From: Gammaproteobacteria bacterium
Lineage (GTDB): Bacteria > Pseudomonadota > Gammaproteobacteria > Chromatiales > Chromatiaceae
Direction: 5' to 3'
DNA: 9,126 nt
Assembly: GCA_030625445.1 (NCBI GenBank)
Contig: DAOUQU010000052.1
Coordinates: forward strand, 1-9,126
Part shown: piece by piece, positions 1-6,555 of the stretch
Layout: each line of letters opens with the position of its first letter
Position numbering within the stretch: position 1 is the stretch's first letter
Notes under the pieces: generated by a model
Told to the model about the DNA's origin: nothing
The model's database searches: none
Seen by the model: only the letters and a program-made list of their open reading frames with translations
Program-made: the position numbers and the translations under genes

Positions 1-35
1 TTGTACATCCATTTGATTTGGACTTTTGCCCACCT

Positions 36-539
36 ATGATGCGTACGCTGGTACTTGGCATTGGCAATACCCTGCTTTCTGATGAAGGCATTGGCATCCA
101 TGTGATCGATTACTTGCAGCGACAACATCCGCCCCTCGCAGGGGTCACCTATCTGGATGGCGGCACCCTGAGTTTCACCCTTGCAGGCGAGATCGAAGAT
201 ACCGATAACCTCATCGTGGTGGATGCCGCTCAGTTGGGGGCTCAGCCTGGTGCGGTGCAATGCATGACAGGTGACAGCATGGATCACTTCCTCGGCGTCG
301 CCAAACGCAGCGTACACGAAGTCGGGCTGCTGGATCTGCTGGATATCGCCAGGCTCACCGAGACTCTGCCTGAAAACCGTGCCCTGGTTGGTATTCAACC
401 GGAGCTCATCGACTGGGGCGAACAGCCCACGACTGCTGTCTCATCCGCCATCCCCGTCGCAGCAAACCATATCAACGACCTCATAGCAGCCTGGCATCAG
501 CCTGATAACCAGGACCAGCAATCTCCGGAGGCGGCATGA
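36..539 (+). CDS. hupD: [NiFe]-hydrogenase maturation endopeptidase, HupD/HyaD/HybD family
   Basis: This nickel-dependent protease removes the C-terminal tail of the hydrogenase large subunit once the NiFe centre is in place, probably acting on HynL encoded downstream. The N-terminus LVLGIGNTLLSDEG is the family hallmark. Counting from the ATG at 39, the three residues corresponding to the HybD nickel ligands fall exactly at Glu16, Asp62 (IVVDAAQ) and His93 (SVHEVGL). Length is about 166 residues, normal for the family. Two in-frame ATGs occur at 36 and 39; family members usually begin MRTLVLG, favouring 39, while the only weak GGA (20-22) lies nearer to 36. An in-frame TTG at 18 would add an atypical leader. 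The stop overlaps the next start (ATGA at 536). The promoter must lie left of the window. Family identity is secure; only the exact start is uncertain. Confidence 0.95.
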   Translation: MMRTLVLGIGNTLLSDEGIGIHVIDYLQRQHPPLAGVTYLDGGTLSFTLAGEIEDTDNLIVVDAAQLGAQPGAVQCMTGDSMDHFLGVAKRSVHEVGLLDLLDIARLTETLPENRALVGIQPELIDWGEQPTTAVSSAIPVAANHINDLIAAWHQPDNQDQQSPEAA

Positions 540-940
540 ATTCCATGGATAGCAGCCTGAAAGTAGAGATTGGCAGCTATAACAGCGGCAATATTCCCCC
601 TCTGATGCATGAAATCCGCCACGCTTTGCGCAACCTGCTGGATAACGACGAAACCACCACCATCGATTTGCGCGGCCTGCCCATGGCGCCTGGCGAACAG
701 CAGCAGCTGCTGGATATTCTGGGAAAGGGAGAGGTCAGCGTCCAGCTGGATGCACTGGGCAAGAGTGAAATCACCGAATCAAGCTACGCCGGCGTGTGGC
801 TGATCATCCACTATAATAATAACAAGGAGGTGATGGGGAAATTTATCGAGATCACCCGCATGCCCGCCATACTGAAAACCCGGACCGCTGATATGGAAGA
901 GTCGCTGGCGGCTTTGCAAGTTAAGCTGGAGGAGGTCTGA
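536..940 (+). CDS. hupH: Hydrogenase expression/formation protein, HupH/HyaF C-terminal domain only
   Basis: This is a small, 134-residue, soluble protein matching the C-terminal domain of HupH/HyaF. Such proteins assist maturation or FeS-cluster loading of the hydrogenase small subunit. The recognisable part is the second half: an SSYAGVWLIIHYN segment, then GKFIEITRMPAILKT and a helical acidic tail, which follows the family pattern of GVW...HY...EIT..P.IL. E. coli HyaF is about twice as long, so only one domain is present here. GGAGG at 527-531 is only 4 nt from the ATG at 536; a second ATG at 545 would have 13 nt spacing, so the start could be either. It overlaps the endopeptidase gene by ATGA and ends 4 nt before hynS, placing it between protease and small subunit as expected for a dedicated maturation factor. 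Confidence 0.85.
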   Translation: MNSMDSSLKVEIGSYNSGNIPPLMHEIRHALRNLLDNDETTTIDLRGLPMAPGEQQQLLDILGKGEVSVQLDALGKSEITESSYAGVWLIIHYNNNKEVMGKFIEITRMPAILKTRTADMEESLAALQVKLEEV

Positions 941-944
941 CACT

Positions 945-2042
945 ATGAATCATGATAAACCCCTGGGACAAGCGTTAAGGGAGCAAGGCGTCAGCCGGCG
1001 CGGTTTCCTGAAGTTCTGCGCCACCACGGCATCATTGATGGCGCTGCCGCCGTCGATGGTTCCCGCCATCGCCAAAGCGCTGGAGAGCGCCAGGCGTCCA
1101 TCGGTGATCTGGCTCTCGTTTCAGGAGTGCACCGGCTGCACCGAATCGCTGACCCGCTCTCATGCCCCCACACTGGAAGGGCTCATCTTCGACAACATCT
1201 CGCTGGATTACCATCACACCCTGCAGGCCGCGTCCGGAGATGCGGCGGAAGCCGCCAGGGAGGCGGCCATGGAGGAGAACAAGGGCAAGTATCTGCTGGT
1301 GGTGGATGGGTCCATACCACTGGGCAATCCCGGCTACTCCACCATCGCCGGCATCAGCAATCTGGAGATGCTCAAGGAGGTGGCTGAACATGCGGCGGCC
1401 ATCATCGCGGTAGGCACCTGCGCCGCCTATGGCGGCCTGCCCCATGCCAAACCCAACCCGACCGGCGCTGTCTCGGTAGAAGAGATCATCAAGGACAAGC
1501 CGATCGTGAATGTACCGGGTTGTCCGCCGATCCCGGTCGTTATTACCGGGGTGCTGGCGCATTTTCTCACCTTTGGCAAGCTGCCGGAACTGGACCATCT
1601 GCGTCGGCCACTGGCATTTTACGGCAACAACATCCATGACCGCTGCTATCGCAGACCATTTTATGACAAGGGTCTGTTCGCCAACACATTTGACGATGAA
1701 GGCGCCAGAAAGGGTTGGTGTCTGTTTAAACTGGGCTGCAAGGGGCCTGTCACTTACAACGCCTGCGCCACGATCAAGTGGAATGACGGCACCAGCTTCC
1801 CCATCGAGGCGGGTCATGGCTGCCTGGGCTGCTCGGAGCCGAATTTCTGGGATATGGGTGGTTTTTATAACGCGCTCTCTGAATCCACCATGGACCTCAG
1901 CAGGACTGCAGCCGTGGGTATTGCCGTTGGCGCTGCTGCCGGTGCTGCAAGCGGCCTGCTCAACAGGCGGAAAAAGAGCAAGGCTGAGGCGGCGCATGAA
2001 ACAGTGACCGTAAAAGACTTGCAGCGGGAGGAGAAATCATGA
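945..2042 (+). CDS. hynS: [NiFe]-hydrogenase small subunit, Isp-type (group 1e), Tat-exported
   Basis: The FeS-cluster subunit relays electrons between the NiFe site of HynL and its redox partners. A twin-arginine signal (SRRGFLKFC, residues 17-25) with a hydrophobic stretch to about residue 45 directs export of the folded dimer. Proximal [4Fe-4S] ligands are Cys62 and Cys65 (ECTGCTES), Cys159 (VGTCAAYGG) and Cys193 (PGCPP). Distal ligands are His231, Cys234, Cys259 and Cys265; the medial cluster uses Cys274, Cys293 and Cys296, with Pro286 consistent with [3Fe-4S]. The two supernumerary cysteines of oxygen-tolerant membrane-bound hydrogenases are absent (Gly64 and Gly163/164). An Ala/Gly-rich hydrophobic segment (about 322-339) before Arg-Arg-Lys-Lys looks like a C-terminal membrane anchor. 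A GGAGGAGG-type ribosome site precedes the ATG. It overlaps isp1 by ATGA. The long minus-strand reading frame inside it is not a gene. Confidence 0.97.
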   Translation: MNHDKPLGQALREQGVSRRGFLKFCATTASLMALPPSMVPAIAKALESARRPSVIWLSFQECTGCTESLTRSHAPTLEGLIFDNISLDYHHTLQAASGDAAEAAREAAMEENKGKYLLVVDGSIPLGNPGYSTIAGISNLEMLKEVAEHAAAIIAVGTCAAYGGLPHAKPNPTGAVSVEEIIKDKPIVNVPGCPPIPVVITGVLAHFLTFGKLPELDHLRRPLAFYGNNIHDRCYRRPFYDKGLFANTFDDEGARKGWCLFKLGCKGPVTYNACATIKWNDGTSFPIEAGHGCLGCSEPNFWDMGGFYNALSESTMDLSRTAAVGIAVGAAAGAASGLLNRRKKSKAEAAHETVTVKDLQREEKS

Positions 2043-2701
2043 ACTCAGCTGAATTCCTGTTGTGGGTGCGCGGCCCCGGGCTGAATATTGCAATGGTCAT
2101 CTTCATCATCGGTATGTTGATACGTCTGCTGGAGATCTTTATGCTGGGGCGCAAGCAAAATCTTGCCGAACTCAGGGGTAATGGGATCAGCGCAGGCTTG
2201 CGCACCATATTTACCCGCTCCACGCCAGCGGACAAGAACAGCATGCGACGCTCCATGTTTACCTTTGTTGCTGGATATGGATTCCACATTGGGCTATTCG
2301 TGGTGATCTTCCTGCTGATGCCGCATATCCAGCTGATTCAATCACTGCTGGGCTTTGGCTGGCCGGCGCTGCCCACTCCTGTGGTTGATCTGTTCACCGT
2401 GATTGCGCTGATCAGTCTGATGGCGCTATTGTGGCGTAGACTCACCCATCCGGTTGTCAGGTATCTCTCCACCCCTCAGGATTACCTGGTGTGGGCGGCG
2501 ACTTTTCTGCCGCTGCTGACAGGTTACATGAGCTACCATCACCTGTGGTTTCCCTACAGCTGGCTGCTGGGCATGCATATTCTCAGCGTTGAGTTTCTGC
2601 TGATTCTGTTTCCGTTCACGAAACTCACCCATGCATTCACGCTGTTCATCTCCCGCTGGTACACAGGCATGATGGCCGGAGAGAAAGGAGTCGCATCATG
2701 A
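2039..2701 (+). CDS. isp1: Isp1, NarI-like membrane cytochrome b subunit of the hydrogenase
   Basis: This is a 220-residue integral membrane protein expected to bind b-type haem and pass electrons between the periplasmic hydrogenase and Isp2 or the quinone pool. About five hydrophobic helices are visible: residues 8-35, 74-98, 114-132, 148-165 and 174-204. Candidate haem ligands are His83 and His96 in the second helix region and His180 and His198 in the last. The 18-residue spacing of the last pair matches that recalled for the nitrate reductase gamma subunit NarI; the 13-residue spacing of the first pair is longer than in NarI, so the second haem is less certain. Family assignment rests on this layout plus position between hynS and isp2, which is diagnostic of Isp-type hydrogenases. 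GGGAGGAG lies just upstream. ATGA overlaps at both ends suggest coupled translation with hynS and isp2. Confidence 0.93.
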   Translation: MNSAEFLLWVRGPGLNIAMVIFIIGMLIRLLEIFMLGRKQNLAELRGNGISAGLRTIFTRSTPADKNSMRRSMFTFVAGYGFHIGLFVVIFLLMPHIQLIQSLLGFGWPALPTPVVDLFTVIALISLMALLWRRLTHPVVRYLSTPQDYLVWAATFLPLLTGYMSYHHLWFPYSWLLGMHILSVEFLLILFPFTKLTHAFTLFISRWYTGMMAGEKGVAS

Positions 2702-3960
2702 GCAAGGCAACACTGGATCGAGGCGTGCAAATCCTCAAAGAGCATATCGATGCGCCGACCGCCGCCTATTTCAGCAGCTGCGTTAACTGCGGTATGTGCG
2801 CCGATGCCTGCCTCTTCTATACGGAGACCGGCGACCCTGCCTACACTCCTATCAACAAGCTGGAGCCCATGCGTCGCTTATGGGAGCAGGAGTACACCCT
2901 GGTGGGCCGTATCAAAAAGCTCATCGGACTTTCCAAACCCGTCACCGACGAAGAGTTGGGCGAATGGAGCGACCTTGTCTATCATGCCTGCTCCATGTGC
3001 GGGCGCTGCAGCATGGTGTGCCCCGTGGGCAATGACATCAGCTACATGATTCGCAACATTCGCGAAGGCATCTCTGCCGCCGGATATGCGCCGGAAGGGC
3101 TGATAGGCGCCACCACCCGGGCGGTGGAGATCGGCAGCCCGATGGGTATCACAATGCATGCGCTTAACACCCAGGCGCGGAATATCAAGGAGAGCTCCGG
3201 ACTGGAGATTCCATTCGACCGGGAGGGCGTGGATTACCTGGTGTTGCTGTCGTCCATGGAAGTGATCAATTTCCCGGAATACCTGGAAGCCATCGCCAGG
3301 ATATTCAAGCAGGCCGGCAAGAGCTGGACTATCTCATCGGAGGCTTTCGAGGCCACCAACTCCGGCATTCAGATCGGCGTGTCGGACATCGCCAGGGAAC
3401 TGGTCAGCCGGGTGGTGGAAGCGGCCGAAAAACTCAAGGTCAAGACAGTCGTCAGCCCCGAATGCGGCCACGCCTATACAGCTATTCGCTGGGACGGTCC
3501 CAATCTCATGGGACGGCGATTCTCCTTCAAGGTGAAGCATATCATCGAGGTGCTGGACGAACTGCGAGAGGAGGGGCTGCTGAAGGTCGAGGGTATCGAA
3601 GAGAGCTGCATGACCTTTCATGATCCCTGTCAACTGGTGCGCAAGGGCGGTGTTATCGAGCAGCCGCGCAACCTGTTGAAGATGATCGCCACCAATTTCG
3701 TCGAGATGGAAGATTCCGGAAAAATGAACTGGTGCTGCGGCGCCGGCGGCGGCGTCAGCGCCATCGAAGAGGCTGAAGGTATCAGGCTGAAGGCATTCAA
3801 TCGCAAGAAATCACAGCTGGAACACCTGCAGGTGGACACCCTCGTGACCGCCTGCTCCAACTGCCGCATCCAGCTGGAGGAAGGGCTGGAAGTGAATGAG
3901 ATGGATATCCCGGTTGTCGGCCTGACAGAGATGCTGGCCGATCACCTGGTCGAAGAGTAA
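2698..3960 (+). CDS. isp2: Isp2, HdrD/DsrK-like iron-sulfur protein with CCG domain
   Basis: This is a 420-residue cytoplasmic protein related to heterodisulfide reductase HdrD, DsrK and GlpC, expected to form the cytoplasmic redox module partnered with Isp1. Two ferredoxin-type cluster motifs are present: Cys28, 31, 34, 38 (CVNCGMCADAC) and Cys98, 101, 104, 108 (CSMCGRCSMVC). A complete C-terminal CCG domain has Cys311 (HDPC), the Cys346-Cys347 pair in NWCCGAGGG, and Cys386/Cys389 (ACSNC). This motif binds a special cubane or non-cubane cluster in HdrB/HdrD. The first CCG half is degenerate: only Cys256 (SPECGHAY) remains, and the Cys-Cys pair seems replaced by a Ser/Glu stretch around residue 213. 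In Thiocapsa, Isp1 and Isp2 are established as needed for in vivo electron transfer by this hydrogenase. The start overlaps the isp1 stop, with AAGGAG about 6 nt upstream. Confidence 0.94.
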   Translation: MSKATLDRGVQILKEHIDAPTAAYFSSCVNCGMCADACLFYTETGDPAYTPINKLEPMRRLWEQEYTLVGRIKKLIGLSKPVTDEELGEWSDLVYHACSMCGRCSMVCPVGNDISYMIRNIREGISAAGYAPEGLIGATTRAVEIGSPMGITMHALNTQARNIKESSGLEIPFDREGVDYLVLLSSMEVINFPEYLEAIARIFKQAGKSWTISSEAFEATNSGIQIGVSDIARELVSRVVEAAEKLKVKTVVSPECGHAYTAIRWDGPNLMGRRFSFKVKHIIEVLDELREEGLLKVEGIEESCMTFHDPCQLVRKGGVIEQPRNLLKMIATNFVEMEDSGKMNWCCGAGGGVSAIEEAEGIRLKAFNRKKSQLEHLQVDTLVTACSNCRIQLEEGLEVNEMDIPVVGLTEMLADHLVEE

Positions 3961-3986
3961 TTAACCCCTAATCAGAGAGTGCGAGC

Positions 3987-5708
3987 ATGAGCGAACGCAT
4001 TGTAGTTGACCCTATCACCCGTATCGAAGGCCATCTGCGCATCGAGGCGCAAATGGAGGGCAACAGGATCGCCCGGGCCTACTCCTCCGGCACCATGGTG
4101 CGCGGTATCGAACTGATTCTGAAAGGTCGGGATCCGAGAGATGCATGGGCCTTTGCACAGCGCATCTGCGGCGTCTGCACCCTGGTGCATGGCATCGCCT
4201 CGGTGCGTGCAGTGGAAAATGCCCTGAACTACCCGGTGCCGCCCAACGCGCAGCTGATCCGTAATTTAATGATCGGCGCCCAGTATATCCACGATCATGT
4301 GATGCACTTCTATCATCTGCATGCACTGGACTGGGTGGATGTGGTTTCGGCGCTCAGCGCAGACCCCGCCGCGACTTCAACCCTGGCGCAGTCCATCAGC
4401 AACTATGCCAAATCTTCACCCGGCTACTTCTCCGATATGCAAAAAAAGCTGAAGAGGTTTGTGGAGGGAGGACAACTGGGCATTTTCGCCAACGCCTACT
4501 GGGGACATCCTGCCTACAAACTGCCGCCTGAAGCCAACCTCATGGCGGTGTCACACTACCTGGAAGCGCTGGCCTGGCAACGCGATGCAGCCAAGCTGCA
4601 TACCATCTTCGGCGGCAAGAACCCGCATCCCAACTTCGTGGTGGGCGGCGTACCCAGCCCCATTGATCTGGATTCCGACTCTGCTATCAATGCCAAGAAA
4701 CTGGCCCAGGTGCAGGAACTTATCAACCAGATGAAGGACTTTGTAGATCAGGTCTATGTGCCTGACACCCTGGCAATCGCAGGATTTTACAAAGATTGGG
4801 CATCCAGAGGCGAAGGACTCGGGAATTTCCTTACCTTTGGAGACTTCCCGGAAAACGGCATGGACGATCCATCCAGCTTCCTGATTCCCCCCGGGGCTAT
4901 CCTCAACCGCGATCTTGGCACCATCCATGAAGTGGACATGAATGCGCAGGATCAGATTCAGGAGTTCGTTGCCCACTCCTATTATGACTACAGCGGAGGC
5001 AAGGAGGCTGGTCTGCATCCCTATGATGGAGAGACCAATCTCAATTACACAGGCCCCAAACCTCCCTACGAACAGTTGGATGTGGAGCAGTCCTACTCGT
5101 GGATGAAATCTCCGCGCTGGAAAGGCCATGCCATGGAGGTGGGGCCGCTTGCCCGGGTGCTGATGCTCTACGCCTCCGGTCATGAACAAACCAAAGAGCT
5201 GGTGGGTATGACCCTGAAAACCCTGGATGTGCCCGTCGATGCGCTATTCTCCACCCTGGGCCGCACGGCTGCCCGCACCCTGGAAACCAAGATCGTTGCC
5301 GATAATATGCAGACCTGGTACGACAACCTGGTGTCTAATATCCGTTCCGGCGACACCAGGACTTTTAACGAAACCCTGTGGGAGCCATCCTCCTGGCCAT
5401 CCACTGCTCAGGGTGTTGGCTACATGGAGGCGCCCAGAGGCGCATTGGCCCACTACATAGTGATCAAGGATCAGAAAATCGACAACTACCAGGCAGTGGT
5501 TCCCAGTACCTGGAATGCGGGACCGCGGGATCCATCCGGACAACCCGGCGCCTATGAAGCTGCGCTCGAAGACAACCATGAAATGTACGACCCGGCACAG
5601 CCGATCGAGATCCTACGCACTATCCACAGCTTCGACCCCTGCATCGCCTGCGCGGTGCATGTGACGGATCCGGATGGTGAAGAGCTGGTCAAGGTCAAAA
5701 TCACATAA
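3987..5708 (+). CDS. hynL: [NiFe]-hydrogenase large subunit precursor, Isp-type (group 1e)
   Basis: This is the catalytic subunit that oxidises or produces H2 at the NiFe(CN)2CO centre. The four nickel ligands are clear: Cys61 and Cys64 in the L1 motif RICGVC, and Cys552 and Cys555 in the L2 motif DPCIACAVH. The N-terminal VVDPITRIEGHLRIE is the conserved family opening. Maturation should cut after His558, releasing a 15-residue tail (VTDPDGEELVKVKIT), the substrate of the endopeptidase encoded first in the operon. At 573 residues it has the usual length for group 1 enzymes. It has no signal peptide and would be carried through the Tat pathway by HynS. It lies 26 bp after isp2 behind a weak AGAG site, the only open junction in the operon. 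Its stop codon overlaps the first base pairs of the 97-bp element described separately. Confidence 0.97.
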   Translation: MSERIVVDPITRIEGHLRIEAQMEGNRIARAYSSGTMVRGIELILKGRDPRDAWAFAQRICGVCTLVHGIASVRAVENALNYPVPPNAQLIRNLMIGAQYIHDHVMHFYHLHALDWVDVVSALSADPAATSTLAQSISNYAKSSPGYFSDMQKKLKRFVEGGQLGIFANAYWGHPAYKLPPEANLMAVSHYLEALAWQRDAAKLHTIFGGKNPHPNFVVGGVPSPIDLDSDSAINAKKLAQVQELINQMKDFVDQVYVPDTLAIAGFYKDWASRGEGLGNFLTFGDFPENGMDDPSSFLIPPGAILNRDLGTIHEVDMNAQDQIQEFVAHSYYDYSGGKEAGLHPYDGETNLNYTGPKPPYEQLDVEQSYSWMKSPRWKGHAMEVGPLARVLMLYASGHEQTKELVGMTLKTLDVPVDALFSTLGRTAARTLETKIVADNMQTWYDNLVSNIRSGDTRTFNETLWEPSSWPSTAQGVGYMEAPRGALAHYIVIKDQKIDNYQAVVPSTWNAGPRDPSGQPGAYEAALEDNHEMYDPAQPIEILRTIHSFDPCIACAVHVTDPDGEELVKVKIT

Positions 5709-5803
5709 GTTTTTCTACGGGGGAAGGGTTATCTGTCAGTGAGTTACACCACGACATTGGATTGCCCTTCCCCCGAACCCCCATCCCATGGGGTTTTTCA
5801 GAG
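5707..5803 (+). repeat. 97-bp structured intergenic element, copy 1
   Basis: This element recurs at 8823-8919 in the same orientation and with the same length. The first 28 bp (5707-5734) and the 27 bp at 5765-5791 are identical to copy 2; the 30 bp between match at only 16 positions by hand alignment. The arms contain a perfect 11-bp inverted repeat, CGGGGGAAGGG at 5718-5728 against 5765-5775, extended in both copies by a G-T pair, a mismatch, three pairs and another G-T. The minus strand of 5765-5787 has four G-tracts of 3, 5, 5 and 3 separated by AT, TTC and AA, a canonical G-quadruplex motif. Only this copy also has AACCCC (5776-5781) facing GGGGTT (5790-5795) before a T-run, so it may terminate hynL transcription. 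It has no coding capacity; the family is not recognised. Confidence 0.85.
5776..5798 (+). terminator. Possible intrinsic terminator at the end of the hynL transcript
   Basis: AACCCC (5776-5781) can pair with GGGGTT (5790-5795) across an 8-nt loop, and the run of T continues to 5798. The stem is short and part of the T-run is used in pairing, so strength is doubtful. The equivalent bases in the second copy of the element (8908-8912) are changed and cannot form this hairpin, so this would be a local feature of copy 1. Confidence 0.35.
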
Positions 5804-5826
5804 ATATCATTAATTTAGGAGTTATC

Positions 5827-6057
5827 ATGCGAAGTTCATCATCCAGACTGATTCTCTCCACCACCCTGCTGACAATAACCCCTGCAGCATGGGCGCATCC
5901 CGCACTCTTCGACGGCGGCATGCTGGCCAACCTGATGCACCTGCTGACACAAGCAGATCATCTGCTGCTACTGGCGGGGATTGGTTTGGCCGCAGGAATA
6001 ATCATGTATATCAGGAATAAGAGCAACTTGAGGGGAAGCGATGATGAAAATCAGTAA
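5827..6057 (+). CDS. Small secreted/membrane protein with HupE-like motifs
   Basis: This is a 76-residue protein. Residues 1-23 form a convincing signal peptide with cleavage after AWA, so the mature protein begins HPALFDGG. A single hydrophobic span follows (about residues 46-62), ending in a positively charged RNKSNLRG and an acidic tail. The His-Pro at the mature N-terminus and the MHLLTQADHLLLLAGIGL segment (His38, Asp44-His45) resemble the histidine motifs of HupE/UreJ nickel permeases (H-P-x-x-G-x-D-H-L), but those proteins have six or more helices. It could be a reduced HupE relative or a nickel-binding accessory; this is inference. I chose the ATG at 5827 because AGGAG (5817-5821) lies 5 nt upstream; the in-frame ATG at 5788 lies inside the repeat and lacks a ribosome site. 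It overlaps the next gene by 17 bp. Confidence 0.75.
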   Translation: MRSSSSRLILSTTLLTITPAAWAHPALFDGGMLANLMHLLTQADHLLLLAGIGLAAGIIMYIRNKSNLRGSDDENQ

Positions 6058-6499
6058 TGATAATGAATTCAGGCAGGCTCTGAAAAAACTGAATATGGAA
6101 CAACTGCGCGAGATAGGCGCGGGTTTTGTCGAGAGTGTGCTGCATTTGAATAACGATAAACGCGTGGCGCATGCAGTTGAGGTGGCAAGGAATCGGAATG
6201 CTTCTGATGATGAGTTGCTGGCGGCATACAAGGCAGCCAGGGTGGCAACGGTTGACAGTCGTACCCGCTGCGGGGCCGACTGCAACTGGGAAGAGCAGGC
6301 GGCGCATTTCGTAGCGCGTGCATCAGCCGCCATGGTGGCGCCTGAAGGAGTATGCAAAGCAGCCGATCCTTCATGGCAGGTGGTGATGAGTTGCCGAATG
6401 GCGCAAAATTGTGCATTGATTGCTGCGGACGATGACTCAAGCAATGACGAGAGTGATAATCAGCATCGCATCATGAATGACTATTTGGCTTCGCAGTAA
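6041..6499 (+). CDS. Hypothetical five-cysteine protein, hydrogenase-adjacent
   Basis: I do not recognise this 152-residue soluble protein. The N-terminal half (to about 70) is predicted helical and charged, with no signal peptide or membrane span. The C-terminal half holds all five cysteines: Cys77 and Cys81 (RCGADC), Cys105 (EGVC), Cys118 (SCRM) and Cys124 (QNC). This is followed by a low-complexity acidic tail (DDDSSNDESDN, 130-140). The spacing could suit a metal or FeS site, but no known motif fits. It starts within the HupE-like gene (17-bp overlap) behind GGGGA at 6032-6036; ATGs at 6041 and 6044 are both possible. The overlap indicates co-translation with that gene, and location suggests a role linked to the hydrogenase, such as maturation or electron transfer; that is inference from context only. 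Confidence 0.75.
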   Translation: MMKISNDNEFRQALKKLNMEQLREIGAGFVESVLHLNNDKRVAHAVEVARNRNASDDELLAAYKAARVATVDSRTRCGADCNWEEQAAHFVARASAAMVAPEGVCKAADPSWQVVMSCRMAQNCALIAADDDSSNDESDNQHRIMNDYLASQ

Positions 6500-6555
6500 G
6501 TCATATCATTATGCCGTAGTTTCTACCGCCAACAACCCCACAGGTGTACCGCATC

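Noticed and set aside
1032..1997. Long minus-strand reading frame (321 codons) inside hynS
   Set aside because: It lies opposite a gene with every conserved cysteine intact, gives a low-complexity product with no recognisable motif, and is explained by GC-rich codon bias on the coding strand.
4551..5189. Minus-strand frame of 212 codons inside hynL
   Set aside because: It is an antisense shadow of a well-conserved large subunit, with no ribosome site and no family resemblance.
5788..5826. Upstream ATG that would lengthen the HupE-like protein by 13 residues
   Set aside because: It falls inside the conserved part of the 97-bp element, lacks a ribosome site and would spoil the signal peptide; AGGAG fits the ATG at 5827.
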